A stretch of DNA of 64,000 nt from Myxococcales bacterium. GTDB lineage: Bacteria > Myxococcota_A > Polyangia > Haliangiales > Haliangiaceae. The DNA is taken from contig JADKKI010000032.1 in the NCBI GenBank assembly GCA_016720595.1, positions 136,312-200,311 of the forward strand, given 5' to 3'. The notes beneath the pieces are model-generated. The model saw nothing but the letters and a program-made list of their open reading frames with translations, was not told the DNA's origin and made no database searches. The translations under genes and the position numbers were made by a program. Every line of letters starts with the position of its first letter. Position 1 is the first letter of the stretch. Positions 39,562-48,856 of this stretch are shown here, piece after piece.

Positions 39562-40379
39562 TCACCGGAGCCACGACGATCACGGCGGTGCTCGGGTGGC
39601 CGGTGCTGCACTCGCGGAGCCCGCAGCTCCTGAACGCGGCGTATGCGGCGCTCGGGATCGATGCGGTGATGATCCCGGCGAGCGTGACGCCCGACAAGCT
39701 CGCCACCGTGGTCGAGGCGCTGCGCGCGATGGGGGCGATCGGCGCGAGCGTGACCGTTCCCCACAAGGTCGCCGTGGCGGCGCTATGCGACGAGCTCTCG
39801 CCAGCAGCGAAGGCGATCGGTGCGGTCAACTGCTTGCAGATCCTCCCCGATCGATTGATCGGCCATAACACCGACGAAGGCGGCTTCTTCGATGGCCTGA
39901 CCGCAGCCGGGTTCGACGTCCGCGGCAAGCGCGCCGTGATCCTCGGTGCAGGCGGCTCGGCGCGGGCGGTGGCCTACGCGCTGCGCGGTGGCCGAGCGAT
40001 CGAGGTGATCGCGCGACAGCCGGAGCAGGTCTCGTGGGCGCGAGCCTGGCCGTGGACCCGCGAGCAGCTCCACGAGTGCTTCGCGCGCGCGGATCTCGTC
40101 GTCGATTGCACGCCGCTCGGCCTCGGGTCTCCCGACGAGCCCGCGTTCGTCGACTCGCTGCCTCTGGTGGCGCTCCCGAGCGGTGCCCGGGTCGCGTCGC
40201 TGGTCTATCACCGCAGGCCGATCCTGCTCGAACGCGCGGAGGCCGCGGGTTATTCCACGCTCGACGGCCGCGCGATGCTGCTGCATCAGGGGGCGCGAGC
40301 GTTCACGATCTGGACGGCGCTCCCCGCGCCGCTCGACGCGATGAGCCGTGCGCTGGACGACGCCCTGCGCGGTACGTGA
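39558..40379 (+). CDS. aroE: Shikimate dehydrogenase
   Basis: 273 aa NADPH-dependent enzyme of the shikimate pathway, reducing 3-dehydroshikimate. Substrate-binding HSRSPQLLNAAY, the catalytic Lys in VTVPHK, and the Asn/Asp of HNTDEGG are all present. The Rossmann motif is GAGGSARAVAYAL. The length is normal. Its start overlaps the preceding gene (ATGA), and its stop overlaps the GTG of the following surface protein. Nothing in the sequence links the neighbours to aromatic amino acid synthesis. Confidence 0.96.
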   Translation: MITGATTITAVLGWPVLHSRSPQLLNAAYAALGIDAVMIPASVTPDKLATVVEALRAMGAIGASVTVPHKVAVAALCDELSPAAKAIGAVNCLQILPDRLIGHNTDEGGFFDGLTAAGFDVRGKRAVILGAGGSARAVAYALRGGRAIEVIARQPEQVSWARAWPWTREQLHECFARADLVVDCTPLGLGSPDEPAFVDSLPLVALPSGARVASLVYHRRPILLERAEAAGYSTLDGRAMLLHQGARAFTIWTALPAPLDAMSRALDDALRGT

Positions 40380-41125
40380 TCTGCACCGCCCCCTCGCTGG
40401 TGAGGGCACAACATCCAATCCCCGCGTGGGTCCGTGCAGTCGTGTGCCTGGCGTTCACAGGATCCGGTGTCGCATGGGCCGATGGGGCACGTATCGACTA
40501 CGCCGAGGACCCGATGGCGCCCCACGTCACGAACGGGTCGACCGCTCGCCTCGGGTCGGTGGTCGGCTTCATCTACGGCGAGCGGGTCGATGTCACGGCC
40601 GTCGGCCTGTCCGCGGCGGTCGGTCACCGCTGGGGGCGGCTCGCGGTGGAGAGCGAGTACACCTACCTCGGGTTCCAGGCACGCGGGCCGTCGGCCCTGC
40701 CGCTCGGGCAGGGGCACCGCCTCGCTGTGCTCGGCCGGTTCGACGTGATCCGGGTCGGGCCGCGCATCGTGGGCGGGAACTCGCTGCTGTCGGTCTACGT
40801 CGAAGGCGGGGCGGGCGTCGCGTGGAACCGCTGGTACCGGCCGAGCTACGATGAGGCGACGCGGGTGGTGCCGGACGATTCGAAGCGCCCCGAAGGGCTG
40901 ATCGGCTTCGGCATCGAGATCGACCATCGCCTGCAGGAGCCGATCGGCTTTCCGCACCGGATCGGCTGGTTCCTTGGCTGGCGGATGTCGATGGCGCCGC
41001 ACGAGACCGAGGCCGCCTCGATCTGCCGCGGCGGGACCAGCTGCCGTCCAGCGCCGATGATGCCCGAGGCGAGCTACACCGACCGGTCGATGCTGTTCCA
41101 GTCGAGCCTCGCCGTCACCTGGTAG
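40376..41125 (+). CDS. Exported outer-membrane beta-barrel-like protein
   Basis: 249 aa predicted secreted protein. A signal peptide (WVRAVVCLAFTGSGVAWA) is followed by about 200 residues of alternating hydrophobic and polar strands with many aromatic girdle residues (EYTYLGF, YVEGGAGVAWNRWY), ending in SLAVTW. A C-terminal aromatic residue is typical of outer-membrane barrels. The start could be GTG 40376, which overlaps the aroE stop, or GTG 40400. Function unknown. Confidence 0.65.
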   Translation: MICTAPSLVRAQHPIPAWVRAVVCLAFTGSGVAWADGARIDYAEDPMAPHVTNGSTARLGSVVGFIYGERVDVTAVGLSAAVGHRWGRLAVESEYTYLGFQARGPSALPLGQGHRLAVLGRFDVIRVGPRIVGGNSLLSVYVEGGAGVAWNRWYRPSYDEATRVVPDDSKRPEGLIGFGIEIDHRLQEPIGFPHRIGWFLGWRMSMAPHETEAASICRGGTSCRPAPMMPEASYTDRSMLFQSSLAVTW

Positions 41126-41128
41126 GCG

Positions 41129-41392
41129 CTACTCGGGCTGCTGGCTCTGCTGGCACTGCACGTCGGCCACGCACTGGCCCTGCTTCGACGAGCACTCCAT
41201 GCGGTTGCCGTTCTCGTAGACCGGCTTGCCGTCATCGGCCGCGATCGGGTTCGACTTGCAGCAGCAGGTCTCGCTCGCGCTATCCGAGCCCTCGGTGGTG
41301 CCGGGTGGGACCTGCTTCTTCGTCGGCCCACCGCAGGCGATGATGCCGAAGCCCAGAGCCAATCCGACGACGAGCGAGGCGAAGGTGCGCAT
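41129..41392 (-). CDS. Small cysteine-rich lipoprotein
   Basis: 87 aa predicted lipoprotein. Signal peptide with lipobox IIAC, then about 65 residues with a CCC cluster and three further cysteines (MECSS, GQCVA, VQCQQ). The pattern suggests disulfides or metal binding in the periplasm. It ends in a Gln/Ser-rich tail. It lies downstream of the metallo-hydrolase gene on the same strand. Not a family I recognise. Confidence 0.65.
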   Translation of the reverse strand: MRTFASLVVGLALGFGIIACGGPTKKQVPPGTTEGSDSASETCCCKSNPIAADDGKPVYENGNRMECSSKQGQCVADVQCQQSQQPE

Positions 41393-41416
41393 GGCTCGTC
41401 CTACCACAGCCTCGGG

Positions 41417-42241
41417 CTACAGCGTGATCGGCGTCCCGATCTTCAGCTCGACGACCTTGGCGCCCGCGCCGGCCTTCTTCAAGGCCTTCGCGAACTCGGC
41501 GGGCGTGCCGTTCAGGACCGGGAACGTGCCGAAGTGCATCCCGGCGACCTGCTTCGGCTTGACCAGCTTGACCGCCTCGGCGGCGCGGTCGGGGCCCATC
41601 GTGAAGTGATCGCCGATGCATGCGAGCATGAGATCGACCTTCGCGAACTTCCCGATCTGCGCCATGTCGCCGAACACGTCGGTGTCACCGGTGTGATAGA
41701 GGGTCGGGCCGTTCTTGATCGCGATCACGAAGCCGCCCGGATTGCCGCCCGGCTTGACGTTCGGCGCCTCGCCGATGTTCGAGCTGTGGACCGCCGGGAC
41801 GAACGTGATCATCACCTCGCCGTCGAGGACGGGGATCGTCCCGCCGAAGTTCCCGCCGGTGTCGAACCCGAACTGATCCTTGGGATAGCCGGAGGCGACC
41901 ATCGCGCCACCGAGATCGAACGTGGCCACCAGCTTGGCCTTGGTGCGCTTGCCGATCTCGTTGGCGTCACCGACGTGATCGAAGTGACCGTGCGTCACGA
42001 GGATCAGGTCCGCCTTGACCGACTTCACGTCGTCCTTGCCCGTCGGGTTGGTCGGGTTCTGTAGCCACGGATCGATCAGGATCGACTTGCCGCTCGGCGT
42101 CTCGATCTTGAACGCGGCGTGGCCGTACCAGGTCACCGTGGTCTTGGCCGCCGCCGGTGCCGGCTTGCTGGCGGGCTGGGCGTGCGCGAGCGTCGCCGCA
42201 CACAGGACGAGAGAGAGGGAGAGAAGGCTGCTGGTTCGCAT
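41417..42241 (-). CDS. Exported metallo-beta-lactamase-fold hydrolase (UPF0173-like)
   Basis: 274 aa protein with a Sec signal peptide (cleavage probably after AHA) and a metallo-beta-lactamase fold. The metal motif is HGHFDH, with further ligands in the HSS, GDTD and GMHFG segments. Overall it follows the UPF0173 metal-dependent hydrolase family, which is usually cytoplasmic; here it is exported. Substrate unknown. It follows ftsZ on the same strand but is separated by a terminator, so it is probably transcribed separately. Confidence 0.87.
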   Translation of the reverse strand: MRTSSLLSLSLVLCAATLAHAQPASKPAPAAAKTTVTWYGHAAFKIETPSGKSILIDPWLQNPTNPTGKDDVKSVKADLILVTHGHFDHVGDANEIGKRTKAKLVATFDLGGAMVASGYPKDQFGFDTGGNFGGTIPVLDGEVMITFVPAVHSSNIGEAPNVKPGGNPGGFVIAIKNGPTLYHTGDTDVFGDMAQIGKFAKVDLMLACIGDHFTMGPDRAAEAVKLVKPKQVAGMHFGTFPVLNGTPAEFAKALKKAGAGAKVVELKIGTPITL

Positions 42242-42340
42242 CCAGCGTGGATCGCATTGCTGCGCGCGATCCGCGAGGGGCTCCCGCGAGAACTCACTGT
42301 CTCATCGCTCATCGAGTCTCATCGGGTCTCGTTGGGCCGA

Positions 42341-42371
42341 AAACGACCAGGCCCCCAGAATCGGGGGCCTG
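42341..42371 (-). terminator. Terminator downstream of ftsZ
   Basis: Perfect 9-bp stem (CAGGCCCCC with GGGGGCCTG) and a 6-nt loop. On the minus strand it is followed by a T-containing stretch (GTCGTTTTC), so it would stop transcription leaving ftsZ. Confidence 0.6.
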
Positions 42372-42468
42372 CTTCGTCGCTGAGGTGAGGTCAGCGCCTA
42401 GGGAAGAACGGTCACCTGCCCCGCATCGGGTGATGCGCGCGCCGGGTGGCGCGAGGGCACCGAAGAGG

Positions 42469-43896
42469 TCAGGACTGCGTCGCGTGATGGCGGCGGATGA
42501 ACGCCGGCACGTCGAGCTCGTTGTCGGTGTCGATCTCGCCCGACAGCACGGCCTTCATGCTGGGGCGGGACTGTGCGCGCTTGCGCTCGGGCTGCACCAG
42601 CGGCGCGCCGTCGACCGGGGCCGGGCCCGAACCCGAAGCCAGGAGCGACGAATCGCCGGGGATCGGGTTCGAGAGCTCGCTCAGCGCCTTCTCGACGGCG
42701 GCGGCCTCGTGCATGCCCTCACGCTCGTCCCACTCCACGTCGATCTCGGGCTCCTCGATGATCGGAGCGGAGGGACGCGCGAGGCGAGCGGGCGGCATCG
42801 GCGCCGGGTACTCCTTGGTGACCTGCGTCGAGACATCGTACGGGAGCACGATCTGCGACTGGCTGAGGCGGCGGCCACCACCCTGCGGCGCGGCCTGGAC
42901 CGGCGCCTTGGTCTCGGGGACCAGCATCTGGGTCTTGCTGTCGCGATCGAAGCCGGTCGCGATCACGGTGATGCGGATCTCCTCGCTGAGGTTCGGATCG
43001 ATCACCGAGCCGAAGATGATGTTCGCGTCCTCGTGGGCCGCGTTCTGGATCAGCGTCGACGCCTCGTTGACCTCGTGCAGCGTGAGGTCGGGGCCGCCGG
43101 TGATGTTGATCAGGATGCCGGTGGCGCCCTCGATGTTGACGTCCTCGAGCAGCGGCGAGCTGATCGCCATCTCGGCGGCTTCCTGCGCGCGGCGCTTGCC
43201 GGTGCCGATGCCCGAGCCCATGAGCGCGCGGCCCATGTCCTTCATGATCGTGCGCACGTCGGCGAAGTCGACGTTGACGAGGCCGGGGACGGTCATCAGA
43301 TCGCTGATGCCCTGCACCGCGTTCAGGAGGACCGAGTCCGCCTTGCGGAACGCCTCGACCATCGAGGTCTGCGCACCGACCAGGGCGAGCAGGCGGTTGT
43401 TCGGGATCACGAGGAGCGTGTCGACCGCGGCGCTGAGGCGCTCGATGCCCTCGATCGCCTGGCGCGCGCGCTTCTTGCCTTCGAAGCCGAACGGCTTGGT
43501 CACCACACCGACGGTCAGCGCGCCGCAGTCACGGGCGATCTGCGCGATCACCGGGGCGGCGCCCGTGCCGGTTCCGCCGCCCATGCCGGCGGTGACGAAC
43601 ACCATGTCCGCGCCCGAGATCAGGTCGGCGATCTGCTGCATCGACTCTTCGGCCGAACGACGCCCCACCTCGGGGTTCGCGCCGGCGCCCAGACCCTTGG
43701 TCAGGGAGCTACCGAGCGGGATCTTGTGCGGAGCCATGTTGGCCTCGAGGGCCTGCAGGTCCGTGTTCGCCACGACGAACTCGACGCCATCGAGGTTGCC
43801 GCTGATCATCGTGTTGACCGCGTTGCCTCCGCCGCCGCCGACACCGATGACGAGGATCTTTGCGTGACTGACGTCGTCGAATTCGATGAGTGCCAT
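42469..43896 (-). CDS. ftsZ: Cell division protein FtsZ
   Basis: 475 aa tubulin-like GTPase forming the division ring. The GTP-binding signature GGGTGTG is at 106-112, and the N-terminal [10 protein letters not shown] and the later NGxD-type loop region are in place. The conserved C-terminal peptide for FtsA binding is present as [11 protein letters not shown], after a long linker of about 120 residues rich in Pro, Glu and Ala. The start ATG 43896 is preceded by a promoter-like element shared with ftsQ. Unusually, ftsZ is separated from ftsA by two unrelated genes, one of them on the opposite strand. Confidence 0.97.
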   Translation of the reverse strand: MALIEFDDVSHAKILVIGVGGGGGNAVNTMISGNLDGVEFVVANTDLQALEANMAPHKIPLGSSLTKGLGAGANPEVGRRSAEESMQQIADLISGADMVFVTAGMGGGTGTGAAPVIAQIARDCGALTVGVVTKPFGFEGKKRARQAIEGIERLSAAVDTLLVIPNNRLLALVGAQTSMVEAFRKADSVLLNAVQGISDLMTVPGLVNVDFADVRTIMKDMGRALMGSGIGTGKRRAQEAAEMAISSPLLEDVNIEGATGILINITGGPDLTLHEVNEASTLIQNAAHEDANIIFGSVIDPNLSEEIRITVIATGFDRDSKTQMLVPETKAPVQAAPQGGGRRLSQSQIVLPYDVSTQVTKEYPAPMPPARLARPSAPIIEEPEIDVEWDEREGMHEAAAVEKALSELSNPIPGDSSLLASGSGPAPVDGAPLVQPERKRAQSRPSMKAVLSGEIDTDNELDVPAFIRRHHATQS

Positions 43897-43902
43897 GGCC
43901 CC

Positions 43903-43938
43903 ATATGAAAGTGCCGCATGTACCCGGGCAACTTTTTG
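43903..43938 (-). promoter_or_regulatory. Candidate ftsZ promoter with motif shared with ftsQ
   Basis: Minus strand: CAAAAAGTTGCCCGGGT (43922-43938) includes a possible -35 TTGCCC, followed by a 17-nt spacer and TCATAT ending six bases before ATG. The same 17-mer with one mismatch precedes ftsQ. Confidence 0.5.
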
Positions 43939-43987
43939 TTGCGCATCCGCGGCGTCCGGGCATTTTTCAGCGGACGATGTGGGTTCG

Positions 43988-45013
43988 ATGAGCACAGCTC
44001 GTGGCGCGCTCGCCGGGATCGTCGTCGGGCTGTTCGCGGCGTGCTCGTCCCGCAAGGCGCCCGAGGATCGTCCGCCTCCCGTGGCACCACCGGTGCGCGC
44101 GGAAGCGGCGGTCGCCCCGGCCCCCAAGGTCACGGGCGCGTGCGTGCCCAAGGCGGTGGGAGATCTCGGCGTGGCGTATGCCCGCACCGACGGTGCGACG
44201 CTGGCCACGGTGTGCTTTGGAACCGGCGACGAAGCGCCCGGCGCGACCAACGCCTGCCTGCAGATCGATCGCGAGGGTAAGGCCACGGCGGGGCGGAGCT
44301 GGGAGGACGCGATGGTCGCCTTCCACGCGACCTCCGCCACCGCCGCGCCGCCGACGGTGACCGTCCAGGACCGCGAGGTCACCGTGTGCCCGGCGGGCCG
44401 GCCGGGGTGCGTGCACGTGCAGATCCCTCCCGTGAAGTTTCATCCGAACCGCCCGCCCCATGGGGTGGCGAGCGCGAGCATGAAGCGGCTGTTCCTGTTC
44501 GTGCCCGAGCCGATCCCGGGGCGCGGCGCGACGGCCTTCACCTGGTACGGCGACACCTACGACCTCAAGGCGGGCAAGCGGCTCGCCCACGTCCGGCTCG
44601 ATACCCTGCTGGCCGATCACCCCGCGTTCTCGAACACGTTTCATGTCTTCGAGGCGAGCTGGGTCGGGGATGGGCGGGTGCTGCTCACCGATCACATCGA
44701 CGTCGGCCCGGAGTTCGAGGCCATGCTCCTCGATCCGATCGAGGGCAAGGCGCTGTTCCTGGCCGACCAGGCGAGCCAGCTCTCCGTGATCGATCCGACG
44801 ACGATCGTCTCGTTTCGCGGCACCCAGCTCCAGGTCGTGGATGCTCCGGCGCTCCGGGTGATCGGGACGTTCACCGCGGCGAGCGAGATCGGTGCGGCGA
44901 TCCCGTGGCTCGATCGGATCCTGGTCGTCCATGCCAGACCGCCGGGCACGCTGCAGATCGATCCGAAGACCGCGACGGCCTATACGGGCGCGCCGCTGCC
45001 GCTGTGCTGGTAG
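43988..45013 (+). CDS. Lipoprotein of unknown function
   Basis: 341 aa predicted lipoprotein with lipobox FAAC (Cys19) and a Pro-rich linker. The body is about 290 residues of beta-rich sequence with four paired cysteines (GACVP, TVCFG, VCPAG, GCVHV). It has propeller-like phrases ([18 protein letters not shown]) but no catalytic motif. It is inserted on the plus strand between ftsA and ftsZ and shares the short divergent region with ftsZ. Function unknown. Confidence 0.7.
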   Translation: MSTARGALAGIVVGLFAACSSRKAPEDRPPPVAPPVRAEAAVAPAPKVTGACVPKAVGDLGVAYARTDGATLATVCFGTGDEAPGATNACLQIDREGKATAGRSWEDAMVAFHATSATAAPPTVTVQDREVTVCPAGRPGCVHVQIPPVKFHPNRPPHGVASASMKRLFLFVPEPIPGRGATAFTWYGDTYDLKAGKRLAHVRLDTLLADHPAFSNTFHVFEASWVGDGRVLLTDHIDVGPEFEAMLLDPIEGKALFLADQASQLSVIDPTTIVSFRGTQLQVVDAPALRVIGTFTAASEIGAAIPWLDRILVVHARPPGTLQIDPKTATAYTGAPLPLCW

Positions 45014-45014
45014 G

Positions 45015-45908
45015 TCACTGCGCGCGGCGGACGTCCGAGACCCCGAGGAACGACAGCGCGCCGCAGTTCGGAGCGAGGTACGGCGAGCGGAGGGAGGTGG
45101 CCGAGTGATAGAGCGCGACCGCTGCCGGAAACACCAGGTCGAGGCTGGCGCGATCCGCCCGGTAGATCTGGGACGTCGTGCCGTCGGGCGTGCCGCCGAA
45201 CACGAGGGTCAGGCCATCGGCCGTCAGGTTGCCCGAGCCCACCGAGGCCACGCCGAGCTCGGCCGGCAGATAGGTGTGCACGACGCGCCAGGTGCCGGCC
45301 GGGCCCTCCACCAGCTCGCGGAGGTTCGCCGTCGAGGTCACCAGCATGCGGCGCGGAGTGGTGGCGGAGATCGCCGACGGTAGCTCTGCGAGCGTCAGGT
45401 CGTACACCGTGCCCTGGTCGTCGAGGACGGTCTGCACGGCCAGGGTGGCCCACGCCGCGGCCTGGCGCGTGGTGATCCCGAGCCCGAAGCGCAGGCCGCC
45501 CGTCGTGTACTGCATCCGCACGACGATCTGATCGCCGCTCGCGGAGAGAGCGGGTTCGCCGAGCCCCGTGAACCCCGGCGGTGGGGCGACCCCGATCGGC
45601 TGGTAGTCCGTCGCGGTGAGCTCGAACGCGGACTTGCTCGGGAGCTTGCCGAACTCGATGATGTTCCCCGCGTTGGTCCGGCTCGCAGCCAGGAGATCCG
45701 CGCTCGGGGTCCAGCTGTTCGCGCCGATCACGAAGCTGTCGCTGGTGAACGCGCAGCTCGCGATGCCATCGTTGGCGCCGTCGTTTCCGCCATCGCCGGA
45801 GACCCCATCTCCCGTTCCGCCGGCATCGCTCGGCTTGCTGTCGTGAAGGCCGAATAGCGAATCGCAGCCGGTCAGACTGACGAGGATCGCGAGGACACGA
45901 GCGTGCAC
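45015..45908 (-). CDS. Lipoprotein with Gly/Asp-rich linker
   Basis: 297 aa predicted lipoprotein: lipobox SLTGC (Cys15), a short Gly/Asp/Asn-rich linker, then a beta-rich domain of about 240 residues with a cysteine near each end. This style (lipobox plus Gly/Asp linker plus an unassigned beta domain) is common among Myxococcota surface lipoproteins. The GTG start 45908 follows TACGCT by seven bases. It ends one base after the opposing lipoprotein gene, so the two converge tail to tail. Function unknown. Confidence 0.7.
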   Translation of the reverse strand: MHARVLAILVSLTGCDSLFGLHDSKPSDAGGTGDGVSGDGGNDGANDGIASCAFTSDSFVIGANSWTPSADLLAASRTNAGNIIEFGKLPSKSAFELTATDYQPIGVAPPPGFTGLGEPALSASGDQIVVRMQYTTGGLRFGLGITTRQAAAWATLAVQTVLDDQGTVYDLTLAELPSAISATTPRRMLVTSTANLRELVEGPAGTWRVVHTYLPAELGVASVGSGNLTADGLTLVFGGTPDGTTSQIYRADRASLDLVFPAAVALYHSATSLRSPYLAPNCGALSFLGVSDVRRAQ

Positions 45909-45915
45909 CCGCTCG

Positions 45916-45921
45916 AGCGTA
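45916..45921 (-). promoter_or_regulatory. -10-like box, probably leaderless
   Basis: TACGCT on the minus strand ending 7 nt before GTG 45908. Confidence 0.35.
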
Positions 45922-45950
45922 CCCCAGCCCGCTCGCCGGGACGAAGCACG

Positions 45951-46139
45951 TCAGCCGCCGAGGATCGAGCCGGAGTGGTGCGCGCGCTCGTACCTTTCGT
46001 GCGCTCCGTGCGCCCCGGGCCCGTCGACGATCTCGGGGGTGCCTTCGGGATCGGCGGCCGCACCTTCCTCGAACCTGCGGAGCTCCTTGACCAGCGCCAG
46101 GAGCTGCGCCGCGCTGCGCAGCGCGCGCGAGTCAGCCAT
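45951..46139 (-). CDS. Small protein translationally coupled to ftsA
   Basis: 62 aa frame starting at ATG 46139, which overlaps the ftsA stop as TGATG, the classic arrangement for stop-restart coupling. The first 25 residues form an amphipathic helix (LRSAAQLLALVKELRRFEEG); the rest is Gly/His/Pro/Glu-rich and probably unstructured. No similarity recognised. The overlap and the helix argue for a real gene; its small size argues for caution. It could be a division-associated regulatory peptide. Confidence 0.45.
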   Translation of the reverse strand: MADSRALRSAAQLLALVKELRRFEEGAAADPEGTPEIVDGPGAHGAHERYERAHHSGSILGG

Positions 46140-47371
46140 CAGAACATCTCCGCGAGCCGGCTCCAGGCCCGCTTGAACATGCCCGGGCGCTCCTCGCCGC
46201 GGCTCGGCAGCTGGACGCTCCGCCCCTGCTGGGCGCCGAACATCACGAGGCCCACGCCCGTCGAGTAGCTCGGCGACCGCACCACATCGACCAGGCCACC
46301 GATCTTCGACGGGGCCGCGCGCCGGGTGGGCACCGAGAGCACCTGCTCGGCGACCTCGGCGACACCCTCCATCACCGTCGCGCCGCCGGTCAGGACCACG
46401 CCCGCGGCGAGCGCATCGTAGTAGCCCGAGCGGATCAGATCCTTCTTGATGTATTCGAAGATCTCCTCGATCCGCGGCTCGATCACCTCGACGAGCTTCT
46501 GGCGCGGCATCGTGCGCGCGCCGCGGCCACCGGTCGACGGGACCTCCATCATCTCGCCGCTCTCCACCAGCTGGTGCCACGCGCAGCCGTACTTGCGCTT
46601 GAGCTTCTCGGCGGCCTCGAGGGGCGTGCGGAGCAGCGTGGCGATGTCGTTGGTGACGCGCTCACCGCCGAGCTCGATCACGCTGGTGTGAACGATGGCG
46701 CCGTCGGCATAGATCATGATGTCGCAGGTGCCGCCGCCGATGTCGACGAGGGCGACGCCGAGCTCCTTCTCGTCGTCCTCGAGGCATGCCTGCGAGGCGG
46801 CGAGCGACTCGAGCACGATATCGGCGACCTGCAGGTTGCAGCGGTTCGCGCAGCGAATCACGTTCTGCACCGAGGACACGAGCGAGGTCACGATGTGGAC
46901 CTTGGCCTCGAGCCGCACCCCGGCCATCCCGAGCGGATCGCGGATGCCATCCTGATCATCGACCAGGTACTGCTGCGGCAGGACGTGCAGCACCTCGCGG
47001 TCCATCGGGATCGCGACGGCCTTGGCTTGCTCGAGCACCCGGGCGATGTCGTTCGCGCGGATCTCCTTGTCCTTGATCGCGACGATGCCGTTGTTGTTGA
47101 TGCCGCGGACGTTCGGCCCGGAGATCGCCGCGTAGACGCTGGAGATCTCGCACCCCGCCATGTTCTCGGCCTCGTCGACCGCCGCGCGGATCGAGGACAC
47201 CGTCGCGTCGATGTTGACCACGTTGCCGCGGCGCATGCCCTTGGACGGAGAGGTCCCGATCCCGATGATGTCGACGCCATCGTCCTCGGTCACCTCGCCA
47301 ACGATGCAGGCGATCTTGGTGGTGCCGATGTCGAGTCCGACGATGATCTCGCTGCTCTTGGGCTTTGCCAT
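46139..47371 (-). CDS. ftsA: Cell division protein FtsA
   Basis: 410 aa actin-fold ATPase that tethers FtsZ to the membrane and recruits later division proteins. The N-terminal VGLDIGTTKIACIVGE is the phosphate-1 motif, and the later VDIGGGTCDI and GGATVMEG segments are the phosphate-2 and adenosine motifs. The C-terminal amphipathic helix (FKRAWSRLAEMF) is present for membrane binding. It starts 10 nt after ftsQ and overlaps a small frame at its end. ftsQ-ftsA is the only adjacent pair kept in the usual order here. Confidence 0.96.
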   Translation of the reverse strand: MAKPKSSEIIVGLDIGTTKIACIVGEVTEDDGVDIIGIGTSPSKGMRRGNVVNIDATVSSIRAAVDEAENMAGCEISSVYAAISGPNVRGINNNGIVAIKDKEIRANDIARVLEQAKAVAIPMDREVLHVLPQQYLVDDQDGIRDPLGMAGVRLEAKVHIVTSLVSSVQNVIRCANRCNLQVADIVLESLAASQACLEDDEKELGVALVDIGGGTCDIMIYADGAIVHTSVIELGGERVTNDIATLLRTPLEAAEKLKRKYGCAWHQLVESGEMMEVPSTGGRGARTMPRQKLVEVIEPRIEEIFEYIKKDLIRSGYYDALAAGVVLTGGATVMEGVAEVAEQVLSVPTRRAAPSKIGGLVDVVRSPSYSTGVGLVMFGAQQGRSVQLPSRGEERPGMFKRAWSRLAEMF

Positions 47372-47381
47372 GTGGGTGCTT

Positions 47382-48305
47382 CTAGTCCTTCGGGTTCAGA
47401 GCGACGGTGACCTGATCGATGCGCGCGTCGACGTGGATCGCGCGGGCGCGGAGGCGTTCGGGGGCGGACAGTTCGGCCCACGCGGCATCGAACGTGTGCA
47501 TGCGCGCGGCGAGCTCGGGGCCGAGTGGGCCGAGCTGGATCGCGGTGGCGTGCTCGTACGTGCGCAGCGTGAGCGCGTGGTGGGCATCGAGGTGGAGCTC
47601 GCCGATCGCGGGGCGGCTGGGCTCCGAGCGCCACGCGGTGAGCGCCGCGAGGGCCGCGGTGATCGTGGCGGCGGTGGGCTCGGGGATCGTCTCGTAGTCG
47701 GCGCGCTCGATCCCGGTGATCACGGGGAGGCCGGCGCCATCTCCGCCTTCGAGCTGTGCGCGCTTGAACGGGTGGCCCTTCGCATCCACCAGATACAGCT
47801 CACCGAGCTCGACGATCGCGACGGGCGTGTGCTCGGTGACCTCGACGACCAGGGTGTGCGGGAGCACGCGGTGGACATCTGCCGTCGCGATCCACGGGGT
47901 CGCCTGGAGCGCCGCCGCGACGCCGCCGAGGTTGGTGGCGAACACGTTGTCCCCGAGCTTCACGGGGATCGCCGCGCGGATCTGATCCGCGGACAGGTGG
48001 GTCGAGCCCTCGACCTCGATCGAGGTGATCGCGAACCGCTCGGACGTCGTGACGAACCGATAGCCAGCCCACAGCCCGACACCGATCACGGTGATCCCAG
48101 CGGTCGCGGCGAGGGCGGGCAACGAGCGCCGGACCGCGCGGCCGCACGCATCGACGACCACCCCGGGCCGCGGGAGGCGCGACCACACGGACCCCGGCCG
48201 GCGGCGGTTCTTCTTGCCGCGAACCGTCAGCCGGGAGGCCGGCGGAACAGTCGACTCGGAGGGGCTCCGGGTCTGCTTCGCCGTGCCCCGGCGAGATCGA
48301 TCCAT
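47382..48305 (-). CDS. ftsQ: Cell division protein FtsQ
   Basis: 307 aa bitopic division protein. A basic cytoplasmic tail of about 60 residues and a membrane helix (SLPALAATAGITVIGVGLWA region) precede the POTRA domain (ITSIEVEGSTHLSADQIRAAI) and the beta domain (LVVEVTEHTPVAIVEL, YLVDAKGHPF). It should link FtsA to the FtsL/FtsB and FtsW/FtsI complex. The start is ATG 48305; an upstream TTG is less likely because it would fall inside the -10-like box. It carries the same upstream 17-mer as ftsZ. Confidence 0.93.
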   Translation of the reverse strand: MDRSRRGTAKQTRSPSESTVPPASRLTVRGKKNRRRPGSVWSRLPRPGVVVDACGRAVRRSLPALAATAGITVIGVGLWAGYRFVTTSERFAITSIEVEGSTHLSADQIRAAIPVKLGDNVFATNLGGVAAALQATPWIATADVHRVLPHTLVVEVTEHTPVAIVELGELYLVDAKGHPFKRAQLEGGDGAGLPVITGIERADYETIPEPTAATITAALAALTAWRSEPSRPAIGELHLDAHHALTLRTYEHATAIQLGPLGPELAARMHTFDAAWAELSAPERLRARAIHVDARIDQVTVALNPKD

Positions 48306-48312
48306 GGTTGGC

Positions 48313-48348
48313 AAATACGCACGCGCAGATCACCCGGGCAATTTTTTG
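48313..48348 (-). promoter_or_regulatory. Candidate ftsQ promoter with motif shared with ftsZ
   Basis: Minus strand: CAAAAAATTGCCCGGGT (48332-48348), a possible -35 TTGCCC, a 17-nt spacer and GTATTT ending seven bases before ATG 48305. Confidence 0.5.
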
Positions 48349-48459
48349 GATCTACTCCGGATCACTTCGGTTTCTCGACGCAGATGCCTACCTGTCCGAC
48401 CTGAACAGGCGTGCTCCACGCGAGCCGGGGTCTGGCCCCGTGATCGACCCCGAGTCGGG

Positions 48460-48825
48460 CTACTCGTCGTCGTCTTCGATCAGGACGTAGTCGTCGTCCT
48501 TGGTCGTCGACTTGCCGCGCGGGGCGTCGCTGTCGGGCGTGAGATCATCGGTCCGACCGGAGGTCTCGGCCGCGCGCGAGGTCCGCTTCTTCGAGGGGGC
48601 CTTGGAGGAGGTCACCACCCGGCGGGGCGCGGCGGCCGGGGTCTTCTTCGCGGACGTCGGGGTCTTCTTCGCGGGGGCGCCCTTCACCGGCGTCGAGCGC
48701 TTCGGCTTGAACGCCTGCGCGTCGGCCTCCCGCGCCGTGGACGTGGAGGCGAGGGCGGCGAACAGGAGGACGAGGAGCCAGCGAGTCACGAGGGTGATGG
48801 TGCCATAGCCGCGCCGAAGATCCAT
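48460..48825 (-). CDS. Small exported basic protein with acidic tail
   Basis: 121 aa protein. A hydrophobic segment (WLLVLLFAALASTSTA) with a probable signal peptidase site is followed by about 60 residues of Lys/Pro/Thr/Ala-rich sequence (KKTPTSAKKTPAAAP type) and a strongly acidic end (DDDYVLIEDDDE). Not recognised. The start could be ATG 48825 or GTG 48789, the second giving a better signal peptide. It lies upstream of ftsQ on the same strand but 150 bases away. Confidence 0.55.
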   Translation of the reverse strand: MDLRRGYGTITLVTRWLLVLLFAALASTSTAREADAQAFKPKRSTPVKGAPAKKTPTSAKKTPAAAPRRVVTSSKAPSKKRTSRAAETSGRTDDLTPDSDAPRGKSTTKDDDYVLIEDDDE

Positions 48826-48856
48826 GGCGCAGAGTCAACGCCCGGGAATCCCAGCA

